Of a stretch of 21,313 bases of DNA, positions 13,172-21,181 are shown in pieces. The notes beneath the pieces were generated by a model, which was given only the letters and a program-made list of their open reading frames with translations, did not search any database and was not told the DNA's origin. Origin of the DNA: JACQXM01 sp964569425 (GTDB lineage Bacteria; Planctomycetota; Phycisphaerae; UBA1845); contig CAZMVD010000067.1 of assembly GCA_964569425.1 (NCBI GenBank), positions 1 through 21,313 of the forward strand, in the 5' to 3' direction. The position numbers were made by a program, and so were the translations under genes. Positions within the stretch are counted from its first letter, which is position 1; each line of letters opens with the position of its first letter.

Positions 13172-14419
13172 CTAAACCAACATCGCGTAAAGTCGATCCA
13201 CCGCTTCGTGAAACCGCGCCAGGCTGTGTCGCTGAGCAACCCGCGCCCGACCGGCCTCACCCATAGCGCGACGCCGCTCATCCCCGAAACTCAGCACCGC
13301 CGACACCGCTTCCGCAAGCGCGGGCGGATGACGGGGCGCCACCAGTCTTCCCTCGACGCCGTCCGTCAACACTTCGGGGACCGCCCCCACCCGCGTCGCA
13401 ACCACCGGCAATCCCCATCCCATGGCCTCCAGCACCGCCAGCGGCATCCCTTCCTGGTGGCTCGCTTGCACGTAGACATCCGCCTCGGCCAATAGCCGCT
13501 GCTTCTCGGCGCCGCGAACCGCACCCACGCAGTGCACCGTTCCGGTCAGTCCAAGGTGCGCAATCTGCTCGGCCAACTCGCGCGCTCCGCCCGCTGAGCC
13601 CTCCGGCCCGGCCAGCGTCCACTCGAATTCCGTTCCCTGCTGCCGGAGCAGCGCGCACGCCGCCAGAATGTCCTCAATGCCTTTCCACGTATCCATCCGC
13701 GCCATCGTCAGCACCCGACCCGGCCCCGCGTGCTCCCGCCGCGGTACCACCTCGGGAATCGCCACCGCATTCTCAATCACCGCCACCTGCGCCCGCGGCG
13801 AAATCCGCAGTAGCGTCTCCCGCCACGCATTCGACAGCGCGATCACCGCGCTCGCCCCCGCCAGCGCCCGGCGGATGATCTTCCGTGCAGCAAACCCCGA
13901 CCGATCGAAAAACGCGTCAAACCCCGCCCCGTGGACGTGCAGCACCACCCGGCACCCATGGCGCAGTGCCACGACCATGTCAGCCATGGAACGATAGAAC
14001 GAAAACCCGCTGCACGTGTGAATGTGAACGATCGCGAGCTGCTGCCGCCGCAGGCATCCGTCCAGCCGCAACAAATGGCCAACGTGCCGCCGCACGCGCT
14101 CGCCAACCCGCTCCCCCCCATCACGCCCGACGGTCGTGGGAAAAAGGCTGCGCCGAAACCGCGCCGACGCACCGGCGGCGAGCATCTGCTCCACCACCGA
14201 AGCCATCCCCCCCACCTGCTCCGGCGCTGGACCCACCACCAGCACGTCTACAGGTTTCTGTCGCTCCCCACGCGCCCGAGCCTCCGGCAGGTAGATTGAA
14301 ACGGCCCGATAGGTCTCGACCGGTGCGCCCGTATTCTCTGTCGCCGGATCGGCCGGCCGCGCGGCCCCAACCTCCAGAGTCGCCGTGCCGCCGTCGTCAG
14401 AGTCGTCGTTCACCGCCAT
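13172..14419 (-). CDS. GT4-family glycosyltransferase
   Basis: The 415-residue product is a GT-B fold retaining glycosyltransferase of family 4, probably working on polysaccharide or lipid-linked sugar at the cytoplasmic face. The N-terminal Rossmann half starts at about residue 57 (VDVLVVGPAPEQVGGMASVV, with the donor/acceptor Gly-Gly loop). VVLHVHGAGFDAFF (158-171) lies in the acceptor domain. The C-terminal half contains LTMARMDTWKGIEDIL (237-252), with the nucleotide-sugar Lys at 246, and the EX7E motif at Glu323 and Glu331 in EGMPLAVLEAMGWGLPVV. The first 55 residues are low-complexity, so the true start may be later, near residue 57. Sugar specificity cannot be told. The gene follows recA on the same strand after 136 bp. 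Confidence 0.88.
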   Translation of the reverse strand: MAVNDDSDDGGTATLEVGAARPADPATENTGAPVETYRAVSIYLPEARARGERQKPVDVLVVGPAPEQVGGMASVVEQMLAAGASARFRRSLFPTTVGRDGGERVGERVRRHVGHLLRLDGCLRRQQLAIVHIHTCSGFSFYRSMADMVVALRHGCRVVLHVHGAGFDAFFDRSGFAARKIIRRALAGASAVIALSNAWRETLLRISPRAQVAVIENAVAIPEVVPRREHAGPGRVLTMARMDTWKGIEDILAACALLRQQGTEFEWTLAGPEGSAGGARELAEQIAHLGLTGTVHCVGAVRGAEKQRLLAEADVYVQASHQEGMPLAVLEAMGWGLPVVATRVGAVPEVLTDGVEGRLVAPRHPPALAEAVSAVLSFGDERRRAMGEAGRARVAQRHSLARFHEAVDRLYAMLV

Positions 14420-14555
14420 CCGATTACCGCCGCCCAGCTAGATTCTCGGGCGCAGGCACCGCCTGAACCCCGTCAAGCTCGTCGGATGGCTTCGAATGCC
14501 GCTTTAGCGGACCCTGCTCACCGCTCGATCAGGAAAACTCGCCCCGGCGTGCCCA

Positions 14556-15662
<1,107 letters not shown>

Positions 15663-15703
15663 CGTTGCCCTCCGGCGCCGTGCGCCGCTCCTCGCTTCGT
15701 CTC

Positions 15704-16261
15704 TTATTCACCCAGTCGCGCCGTCATCACCGGCGTATACGTCGGCCCCTGCGGCGCAAGCACCGAACTCATCAACGTCACCGCAGAAACATCCTGCGGA
15801 ACCGCCTCCAGCCGAAACGCGCCGACCGCCGCCCGAATCTGCCCGCCGCTGCGATCCTCGCGCACCCGCCCCACCGTCAAATGCGGCGAAAACGCCCGCC
15901 GCTCCCGCGCAAACCCGATCTCCTCAAACGCCCCCTCAAACCCCGCCACGCAACCGGCCAGCGCCCCGCTCGGCTCCTCCAACCCGGCCCACACGATCCG
16001 CACCCCACCCGTCGGCGGGAAACAACCCATCCCCCCCACGTCCATGCTGAACCCGCGCCCCGCCGCGGCCGCGCGCCCCACCGCCGCCGCCACTTCCGGC
16101 ACCTGTGCGTCCGCCACGTCGCCAAGGAACTTCACCGTCAGGTGAATCTGCTCCGGCCGCGTCCACCGCACCCCCGCACACTTACCACGCAATCGCTCCT
16201 GCGCCACCCGCAGATGCCCTCGCACGTCATCCGACAACTCGATGGCTACGAACAACCGCAT
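15704..16261 (-). CDS. thpR: RNA 2',3'-cyclic phosphodiesterase (LigT/2H family)
   Basis: The 185-residue protein is a 2H phosphoesterase that opens 2',3'-cyclic phosphate ends on RNA, giving 2'-phosphates, and was first described as a 2'-5' RNA ligase. Both catalytic HxTx motifs are present: HLTV at 40-43 (after RPEQI, before KFLGDV) and HLTV at 127-130 (after AFSP, before GRVRE). The N-terminus MRLFVAIELSDDVR is typical for the family, as is the length. Its stop is 41 bp from the recA start on the same strand, suggesting a shared transcript. Upstream lies a heptanucleotide repeat element that would be part of its leader. Confidence 0.92.
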   Translation of the reverse strand: MRLFVAIELSDDVRGHLRVAQERLRGKCAGVRWTRPEQIHLTVKFLGDVADAQVPEVAAAVGRAAAAGRGFSMDVGGMGCFPPTGGVRIVWAGLEEPSGALAGCVAGFEGAFEEIGFARERRAFSPHLTVGRVREDRSGGQIRAAVGAFRLEAVPQDVSAVTLMSSVLAPQGPTYTPVMTARLGE

Positions 16262-16273
16262 GGGTTTACCAAC

Positions 16274-16359
16274 AGCGAATGTCGAGTCGTGAATACCGAA
16301 CGTAGAAACCCGCAGGCTATCAATTCCATTCGCTATTCGCTATTCATCATTCGCTATTC
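16274..16359. repeat. Second heptanucleotide repeat element with inverted arms
   Basis: The 110-bp gap between the sugar kinase and thpR holds two 7-bp arrays. Positions 16274-16301 read AGCGAAT, GTCGAGT, CGTGAAT, ACCGAAC. Positions 16328-16359 read ATTCGCT, ATTCGCT, ATTCATC, ATTCGCT, ATTC in strict register. AGCGAAT is the exact reverse complement of ATTCGCT, so the arms can pair. Architecture (four-unit arm, spacer, longer arm) matches the element at 9736-9829, although the unit differs (AATCGGC there). Confidence 0.8.
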
Positions 16360-16371
16360 TGCCTTCCATCC

Positions 16372-17277
16372 TCATTCAATACGCAACATCTGCACAAACC
16401 ACGCCACGCGCTCTTCCAGCTCCCCGCGCGTGACCGACTCGATCCGTCGGATCGAAAAATCCTCAATCGTAAACGACGCCGCCACCGTTCCGCGAACCAG
16501 CGCCCGCCGCAGCGCGTCATGATCCCACTGCCCCTGCTCCGCCAGATAGCCCAGCAACCCGCCCGCGAAACTATCCCCCGCCCCCGTCGGGTCGCGCACC
16601 AGTTTGGTGGGAAACGCCGGCACCGCCGCCGCCCCCTCGCTGGTCAACAGCAGCGCACCGTTCTCCCCCTTCTTGATAATCACAAATCGCGGGCCCAGCC
16701 CCAGCATCGTCTCGCCCGCTTCCACCAGGTTCATCCGCCCCGTAAGCTGCCGCGCCTCCGCATCGTTCACAATTACCCCGTGCACATGCCGCAGCGTCTC
16801 CACCAACGAATCGCGCTCCGTGGTGATCCACAGATTCATCGTGTCGCACACCGCCAGCTTGGGCGCCCGCACCTGCGCCAGCAACTCCCGCTGCAACGTC
16901 GGATGCGTATTCGCCAGAAACACCACCGCGCTGTCGGCGAACCCCGCCGGCACCTTGGGCCCCCGCTCCGCCAGCACGTTCAGGTCTACCTCGACCGTCC
17001 GCGCCTCGTTCATCGCCCCTTCATAGGCGCCCGTCCACCGGAACGTACGGCTCCCTTCACGCACCTCCAGCCCCGCCAAGTCCACCCCCCGCGTTTGCAA
17101 AGGACGCAGGAAATCCATGGGATAATCCTCCCCCACCACCCCTACCAGACGCACCGGCACAAACAGCGAAGCCGCCAGCGAAAAATACACCGCCGATCCG
17201 CCCGGCACATTCTCCGCCTGCCCAAAGGGCGACGACACCGAATCGACCGCAATGCTTCCCGTCACCAGCAAAGACAC
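16372..17277 (-). CDS. PfkB-family carbohydrate kinase
   Basis: The 301-residue product is a ribokinase-fold sugar kinase. The N-terminal strand and substrate region read VTGSIAVDSV (5-14) and NVPGGSAVYFSLAASLF (23-39), with the Gly-Gly of PfkB signature 1. Signature 2 is DPTGAGDSFAGG (229-240), with the probable catalytic base Asp235 and the anion hole GAGD. FVIIKKGENGALLL is the conserved strand before the nucleotide site. The segment FLANTHPTLQREL then LAVCDTMNLWI marks a subgroup seen in many bacteria whose substrate I cannot name. The start is GTG at 17277, with GGAGG six bases upstream on the minus strand, and a promoter-like pair lies at 17338-17366. Confidence 0.88.
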   Translation of the reverse strand: MSLLVTGSIAVDSVSSPFGQAENVPGGSAVYFSLAASLFVPVRLVGVVGEDYPMDFLRPLQTRGVDLAGLEVREGSRTFRWTGAYEGAMNEARTVEVDLNVLAERGPKVPAGFADSAVVFLANTHPTLQRELLAQVRAPKLAVCDTMNLWITTERDSLVETLRHVHGVIVNDAEARQLTGRMNLVEAGETMLGLGPRFVIIKKGENGALLLTSEGAAAVPAFPTKLVRDPTGAGDSFAGGLLGYLAEQGQWDHDALRRALVRGTVAASFTIEDFSIRRIESVTRGELEERVAWFVQMLRIE

Positions 17278-17337
17278 ACACCACCTCCACTTGCGCCTGA
17301 CACACCGCCGACCGACCCCGGCCCGACCACGGCGGCC

Positions 17338-17366
17338 AATCTACCCGACGCCTCTCCCCCACGCAA
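17338..17366 (-). promoter_or_regulatory. Sigma-70-like promoter of the sugar kinase operon
   Basis: Read on the minus strand, TTGCGT (17361-17366) and TAGATT (17338-17343) are separated by 17 bp. The -35 is the same hexamer as in the leuS promoter. The predicted start near 17331 leaves a leader of about 55 bases before the GTG. Confidence 0.45.
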
Positions 17367-17419
17367 GAGAAAAGTTAGCACAATGTTAGGACGCGGGCAA
17401 ATGACCTTGCGGACGCAAG

Positions 17420-17453
17420 CCCCCCCTTCCAATTCCCCTCCCGCCCCCCCCCC
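17420..17453 (-). other. C-rich tract, potential G-quadruplex on the minus strand
   Basis: The plus strand has C-runs of 7, 4, 3 and 10 bases within 34 bp (17420-17426, 17435-17438, 17440-17442, 17444-17453). The minus strand therefore has four closely spaced G-runs. It lies in the 393-bp gap 17278-17670 between the divergent kinase and CAP-domain genes, upstream of the kinase promoter. Nothing else in the gap could be named apart from that promoter and the ribosome site GGAGGTG at 17656-17662. Confidence 0.45.
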
Positions 17454-17670
17454 GCAAGGCGATCTATTCCTCTACCGGGTGCACACCGGTCTCCTTTTCG
17501 CCCGCCATCGCTACTCATTATGGGGCGCTCGGACCCGCTTCCCGCACCGGAACGCTCCCGCACGTTGTCCGAATGGTAAACTGCATGGGTTGGCCGCCGC
17601 CCCGTTCGCGCGACCCTGACCCGCGTACCGAAGCTGCACGCGCCGCCCGGCACTCGGAGGTGTAAGTTCC

Positions 17671-18441
17671 ATGTCCCGACCCGCCACGCGAAACACCTTC
17701 GTCATGACATTGGTCGCCTTCGCATGCCTGTTTCTGGCACTCGCCGTCGCCGGCTGCGGACTGCCCGCCGCCACCACCGCCAGCCTCATCCCCATCAACG
17801 ACAACACCGCCGAAGACCAGCCTGATCCCGGTACCGACCCGCTCGACCCCGCACCCACCGACCCGGACGACCCCGACCCGCCCACCGACACCGATCCGAA
17901 CGCTCCGCCGCCCGACGACCACGATCCGGCGGAAGATCCGCCGCCGCCCCCCGACGATGACCCCGACGACGACACCCCGGCCGACGATTCTCCCCTCAAT
18001 GACTACTGCGCCGCCGTCGCAGACTGGGACGCCGCCTGGATCGTCTTCGAACTCGAAGTGCTCGACCTCGTGAATCAGCACCGCGCCGCCGGCGCCGATT
18101 GCGGCAGCGCCGGCAGCTTCGAACCCGCCGGCCCGCTCCATATGAACGATGCCCTGCGCTGTGCCGCCCGCAACCACTCCCTCGACATGGCCGTACGCGA
18201 CTACTTCGACCACTACTCCCCCGAGGGCGACGGCCCCGGCGTGCGTCTCGACCTTGCCGGCTACACCGGCTCTAGCTGGGCCGAGAACATCGCCTGGGGC
18301 TACACCTCTCCCGCCGCCGTCGTCGCCGGCTGGATGAACAGCCCCGGCCACTGCGCCAACATCATGCGCCCCCACCTCACCGAAACCGGCGTCGGCTATT
18401 ACGACGGCCGCCTCTGGACCCAGACCTTCGGCCGCCCCTGA
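17671..18441 (+). CDS. Lipoprotein with CAP/SCP (cysteine-rich secretory protein) domain
   Basis: The 256-residue product begins with a signal peptide and lipobox VAGC (Cys29), so it should be lipid-anchored. Residues about 47-108 are a linker made almost wholly of Asp, Pro and Thr. The CAP domain (about 122-256) has VLDLVNQHRAAGADCG, then ALRCAARNHSLDMAVRDYF with His169, SWAENIAWGY with Glu205, and AGWMNSPGHCANIM with His227. These residues line the usual CAP cavity. The C-terminus GVGYYDGRLWTQTFGRP is the final strand of the fold. Bacterial CAP lipoproteins are thought to bind wall or lipid ligands; no enzymatic role can be claimed. GGAGGTG sits eight bases before the ATG. A hairpin-repeat region follows directly. 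Confidence 0.9.
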   Translation: MSRPATRNTFVMTLVAFACLFLALAVAGCGLPAATTASLIPINDNTAEDQPDPGTDPLDPAPTDPDDPDPPTDTDPNAPPPDDHDPAEDPPPPPDDDPDDDTPADDSPLNDYCAAVADWDAAWIVFELEVLDLVNQHRAAGADCGSAGSFEPAGPLHMNDALRCAARNHSLDMAVRDYFDHYSPEGDGPGVRLDLAGYTGSSWAENIAWGYTSPAAVVAGWMNSPGHCANIMRPHLTETGVGYYDGRLWTQTFGRP

Positions 18442-18466
18442 CGTTTACCGCGCCACTGTCCCCCGG

Positions 18467-18620
18467 CCGGTCTTCGACCAGCTTGCTCCCCGTCCGATCC
18501 TCAGTTTGTCCCATGACCGGTCTTCAGCCGGCTTGTTCCTTGGCCGGTCTTCACATTGCCTCCTGGCCGGTCTTCAGCCGGCCGGTGTTTGCCACCGGTT
18601 TCAACCGGTGGTGAACGGCC
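18467..18620. repeat. 50-bp tandem repeat made of CCGG hairpins
   Basis: CCGGTCTTC recurs at exactly 50-bp spacing at 18467, 18517 and 18567. Half-units at 18494, 18544 and 18595 begin CCGATCCTC, CCGGTCTTC and CCGGTTTCA. Copies one and two align across their full length with scattered substitutions; the third diverges in its second half. Stems include GGCCGG/CCGGCC (18565-18570 and 18578-18583) and the near-perfect CACCGGTTTCAACCGGTG (18593-18610). The array belongs to the same hairpin family as 5660-5701 and 10152-10171. Confidence 0.75.
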
Positions 18621-18648
18621 CCACCCCGATTCATTCTTCTTTCGATTC

Positions 18649-18797
18649 CTCTTCAGCCGGCTTCAGCCGGACTTCTTGCCGGGCGCCCTCGAAAAACCAA
18701 CGCCAGCCGAAAGCCCCGAATATCAGATGGTATGGGCTGCAAGCCTGATTCCACCAGCCTAAGCTGGTTGGCAAACACCGGTCGGCTGAAGCCGACC
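18649..18797. repeat. Degenerate continuation of the hairpin array
   Basis: CTTCAGCCGG occurs twice in a row around 18652-18671. ACCAGC/GCTGGT form a stem at 18753-18758 and 18763-18768, and GGTCGGCT/AGCCGACC at 18780-18787 and 18790-18797. The stretch between (about 18672-18750) shows no gene. Together with 18467-18620 this fills the gap between the CAP lipoprotein and the tail relic. Confidence 0.55.
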
Positions 18798-18800
18798 AAT

Positions 18801-19099
18801 TGGCATCCGACCGCGCCCCACTCGTCGCCTGCTTCACCGGCCCCGCTCTCCCCCCTTACCAAGGGAGGACCGAGGGGGGTTCTCCAACCCACACCGACGA
18901 CGGAACGGCCCCCCATCAGCACCGCGACAGTCATGGAGCGGTTCCCCGTGACCGCTCGTTGTCACTCGCGGTACTGATTCCCGGCGGTACCGGACCGGCC
19001 TCGCTGCCGCCCGCCTGTCGTTGCGCCGACTCGCAGCGCGACGGCGCCGTGGACCTGGCCGACTTCGCCCGCCTCTAGCGATTCCTCACCGCTCCATGA
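18801..19099 (+). pseudogene. Relic of a secreted-protein C-terminal tail (copy 1 of a direct repeat)
   Basis: The reading frame encodes a decayed version of the tail at the end of the downstream sialidase-like gene. It reads ASDRAPLVACFTGPALPPYQ, then the shared insert, then PPACRCADSQRDGAVDLADF and ARL, where TAG (19076-19078) replaces the CAA of the intact copy. Codons for RFLTAP and a TGA follow at 19099. The alignment to 20881-21179 runs at a constant offset of 2,080 bp with no net gap, and about 75 consecutive bases (from the GCGGTTCCCC word onward) are identical. No upstream protein body exists: the hairpin array abuts directly. It is therefore the stranded 3' end of a former gene, not a functional ORF. 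Confidence 0.75.
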
Positions 19100-19209
19100 C
19101 AACGCGAGAGGCGTGAATCTCTCAATCCAAAATCCACTATCCGGTTGCAGCGACCCCCAGATCACGTCCGATAATCGTCGCCGCAGCGATTTTCCAGATT
19201 TTTTTCGTA

Positions 19210-19274
19210 TTTCTTGTAAGAAAACCGGACTGGTACGGGACTTGCTTATAGAGAGAGGAGGTTTCGAAAGGAGG
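19210..19274 (+). promoter_or_regulatory. AT-rich upstream region with palindrome and ribosome site of the sialidase-like gene
   Basis: A T-rich block (about 19187-19215) precedes the palindrome TTTCTTGTAAGAAA (19210-19223), a possible operator. TATAGA (19247-19252) could be a -10 but lacks a clear -35. AAGGAGG at 19268-19274 is six bases before GTG 19281 and decides that start. The low GC here contrasts with the neighbouring repeats. Confidence 0.45.
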
Positions 19275-19280
19275 TTCGTC

Positions 19281-21179
19281 GTGCACCTCGGATGGGATTG
19301 CCTCTTCACGCTCGTGCCGTTGGCCGTCTGCGTAGCCGCACCGCCCACACCGGCCGAGGACCATGCAGTTTGGAAATCGCCAACCCCCAACCACACCGAC
19401 TTCATGCGTGAAGCGCCGCCGACCGGGCCATGGATTTCGTCGCAACGTGAGTTCCGACCCGGCGCCCGATACGAACCCACCATTTGGCGCCGCGGAATCT
19501 ACGAAAGCATCCAGGTCAACGTCGACAATTACGGTCAAAACATTCCGGGCGATGCCGCCAACGAGCCATCTCTGGCCGTCGACCCGACCGATCCCAACAA
19601 GATGGTATTCGGGTGGAGGCAGTTCGCAAGCGAAACGTCCGGAGCCCGGGAGGCAGGATGGGCCTTTTCTCAAGATGCAGGCGAAAAATGGGTATTCGGC
19701 GGTTCACTTACACCGGGAGCTTTCGGGAGCGACCCAGTGCTTAGGCCAAACGCAGACGGCGTGTTTTACTATCTCAGTTTGGGTTCACATGACCTACGCT
19801 TCTTTCGATCGTTTGACGGCGCTATTTCCTGGGTTGCGCCGACACAGGTTGTTCCCTTTTTTCTGGACAAACCCTGGATGACCGTCGACCGCACTGCGGG
19901 CGTTGGGCGCGGAAATATCTACGTGATCGGGTCATACTCGCGCTTGATTCGCTCGGTAGACGGCGGAGACTCGTTTCGTGAAGAAGGAACATCTGGTCCT
20001 TTCACCGATTTCAAAGGCACCCTGACAGTGGGTCCAGATGGTGCTTTGTATGCGGTCAATATCAATAAGCAAGTAGCACGATCAGACGATGCACAAGACA
20101 TTACCGTGACGCCGTCTTGGTGTGCAATGGCGCCGATTACTGGAACAGCGGTTGCCATTCAGGATGAAACCTATGGGTTTTCAGACAAGAGAATGACGTA
20201 TCCATTGGGCGCCGCCAAAACTTCGGCGGCAACTTATTTCACTCCCAATCCCGATGGGCTCGATGGACAACCGTGGATCGCTACCGATCACTCAATGGGC
20301 CCGCTACATGGCCACGTTTATGTACTTGATCATGCTTGGTTGCCGGTGCAGGGCGCGCGCGCGGCTCATGTTTGGTTCGTCCGAAGCAATGACCGAGGTT
20401 GGACTTGGAGCAATCGAATTCCGATTAGCCCGGCTTCCCTTTGGCAATGGCAGTGGTTCGGAATGATGGACGTGGCGCCGAATGGGCGGATCGATGCGTT
20501 GTGGAACGACACGCGGAATACGGGGGTGGTGAACCTGTCGGAACTGCACTACTCCTTCTCGCTCGACGGCGGGGAGAACTGGTCGCCGGCCGTGGCCGTC
20601 AGCCCGGTGTTCGACAGTTGGGTCGGCTGGCCGAGCGGCAACCGCAAGCTCGGCGACTATTACGACCTCACGTCCGATTCGCGCGGCGTGAACGTCGCCT
20701 ACGCGGCCACCTTCAACGGCGAGCAGGACATCTACTTTCTGCGCATCGAACAGGACTGCAACGGCAACGAGGTGCCCGACCACGTGGAGATCGCCAAGGG
20801 GTACGCGGCCGACTGCAACGACAACCTCATTCCCGACGAGTGCGAGACCTTCGGCGACTGCACCTGCGACTGGATCGTCACCCTGGCCGACCACGCCGCG
20901 TTCGTCGAATGCCTGACCGGCCCCGCCCTCCCCCCTTACCAAGGGGGGATCGAGGGGGGTTCTTCAACCCGCACCGATGATGGAACAGCCCCCCATCAGC
21001 ACCGCGACAGGTATGGAGCGGTTCCCCGTGACCGCTCGTTGTCACTCGCGGTACTGATTCCCGGCGGTACCGGACCGGCCTCGCTGCCGCCGGCGTGCCT
21101 GTGCGCCGACTCGCACCGCGACGGCGCCGTGGACCTCGCCGACTTCGCCCGCCTCCAACGCTTCCTAACCGCCCCATGA
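19281..21179 (+). CDS. Secreted Asp-box (sialidase-like) beta-propeller protein with dockerin-like tail
   Basis: The 632-residue product starts at GTG with AAGGAGG in front. The frame is open upstream, but residues 1-56 of that extension are AT-rich leader. Residues about 5-25 are hydrophobic, a likely signal peptide with few basic residues. Five Asp-boxes (SxDxGxxW/F) are visible: SQDAGEKW (130-137), SFDGAISW (177-184), SVDGGDSF (225-232), SNDRGWTW (369-376) and SLDGGENW (427-434). This supports a sialidase-like propeller, but the catalytic Arg triad and Tyr were not confirmed, so an enzyme is not claimed. DCNGNEVPDHVE and DCNDNLIPDECE (492-522) are EF-hand-like repeats. The tail LADHAAFVECLTGP ... 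DGAVDLADFARLQRFLTAP is dockerin-like, interrupted by about 54 residues of repeat DNA. GC rises sharply near residue 393. Confidence 0.82.
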   Translation: MHLGWDCLFTLVPLAVCVAAPPTPAEDHAVWKSPTPNHTDFMREAPPTGPWISSQREFRPGARYEPTIWRRGIYESIQVNVDNYGQNIPGDAANEPSLAVDPTDPNKMVFGWRQFASETSGAREAGWAFSQDAGEKWVFGGSLTPGAFGSDPVLRPNADGVFYYLSLGSHDLRFFRSFDGAISWVAPTQVVPFFLDKPWMTVDRTAGVGRGNIYVIGSYSRLIRSVDGGDSFREEGTSGPFTDFKGTLTVGPDGALYAVNINKQVARSDDAQDITVTPSWCAMAPITGTAVAIQDETYGFSDKRMTYPLGAAKTSAATYFTPNPDGLDGQPWIATDHSMGPLHGHVYVLDHAWLPVQGARAAHVWFVRSNDRGWTWSNRIPISPASLWQWQWFGMMDVAPNGRIDALWNDTRNTGVVNLSELHYSFSLDGGENWSPAVAVSPVFDSWVGWPSGNRKLGDYYDLTSDSRGVNVAYAATFNGEQDIYFLRIEQDCNGNEVPDHVEIAKGYAADCNDNLIPDECETFGDCTCDWIVTLADHAAFVECLTGPALPPYQGGIEGGSSTRTDDGTAPHQHRDRYGAVPRDRSLSLAVLIPGGTGPASLPPACLCADSHRDGAVDLADFARLQRFLTAP

Positions 21180-21181
21180 CG
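20884..21181 (+). repeat. Copy 2 of a roughly 300-bp direct repeat (tail of the sialidase-like gene)
   Basis: This stretch is colinear with 18804-19101 at a fixed offset of 2,080 bp. It covers the end of the coding sequence and a few bases beyond the stop (CCATGAC is shared). The two copies therefore flank the whole body of the gene at 19281. Recombination between them would delete or duplicate a 2,080-bp unit containing that gene. Confidence 0.8.
20925..21086 (+). mobile_element. Small inserted repeat element within the tail module (non-autonomous)
   Basis: Between CLTGP and PPACLCADS the tail module is interrupted by sequence with the perfect inverted repeat CCCCCCTTACCAAGGGGGG (20930-20948) and a following GGGGGG run. 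It then has a stretch translating as DRSLSLAVLIPGGTG. The C6TTACCAAG6 word is a dispersed repeat I recognise from many bacterial genomes. The element is in frame, lacks a transposase, and is also present in the relic at 18845-19006, so it inserted before the duplication. Boundaries are estimated from the protein module, not from target-site duplications. Confidence 0.5.

Noticed and set aside
16519..17619. Plus-strand 366-codon ORF opposite the sugar kinase
   Set aside because: Low-complexity Arg/His/Pro composition; the minus strand has both PfkB signatures.
18467..18620. CRISPR array
   Set aside because: Units are imperfect and adjacent, with no unique spacers of constant length and no cas genes.
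18506..18762. Short plus-strand ORFs in the hairpin array
   Set aside because: They consist of translated repeat sequence with no ribosome site or protein-like pattern.
19113..19280. N-terminal extension of the sialidase-like protein from the GTG at 19113
   Set aside because: It would translate the 3' flank of the relic and the AT-rich leader, and it would place the hydrophobic signal segment internally. A strong AAGGAGG supports the GTG at 19281.
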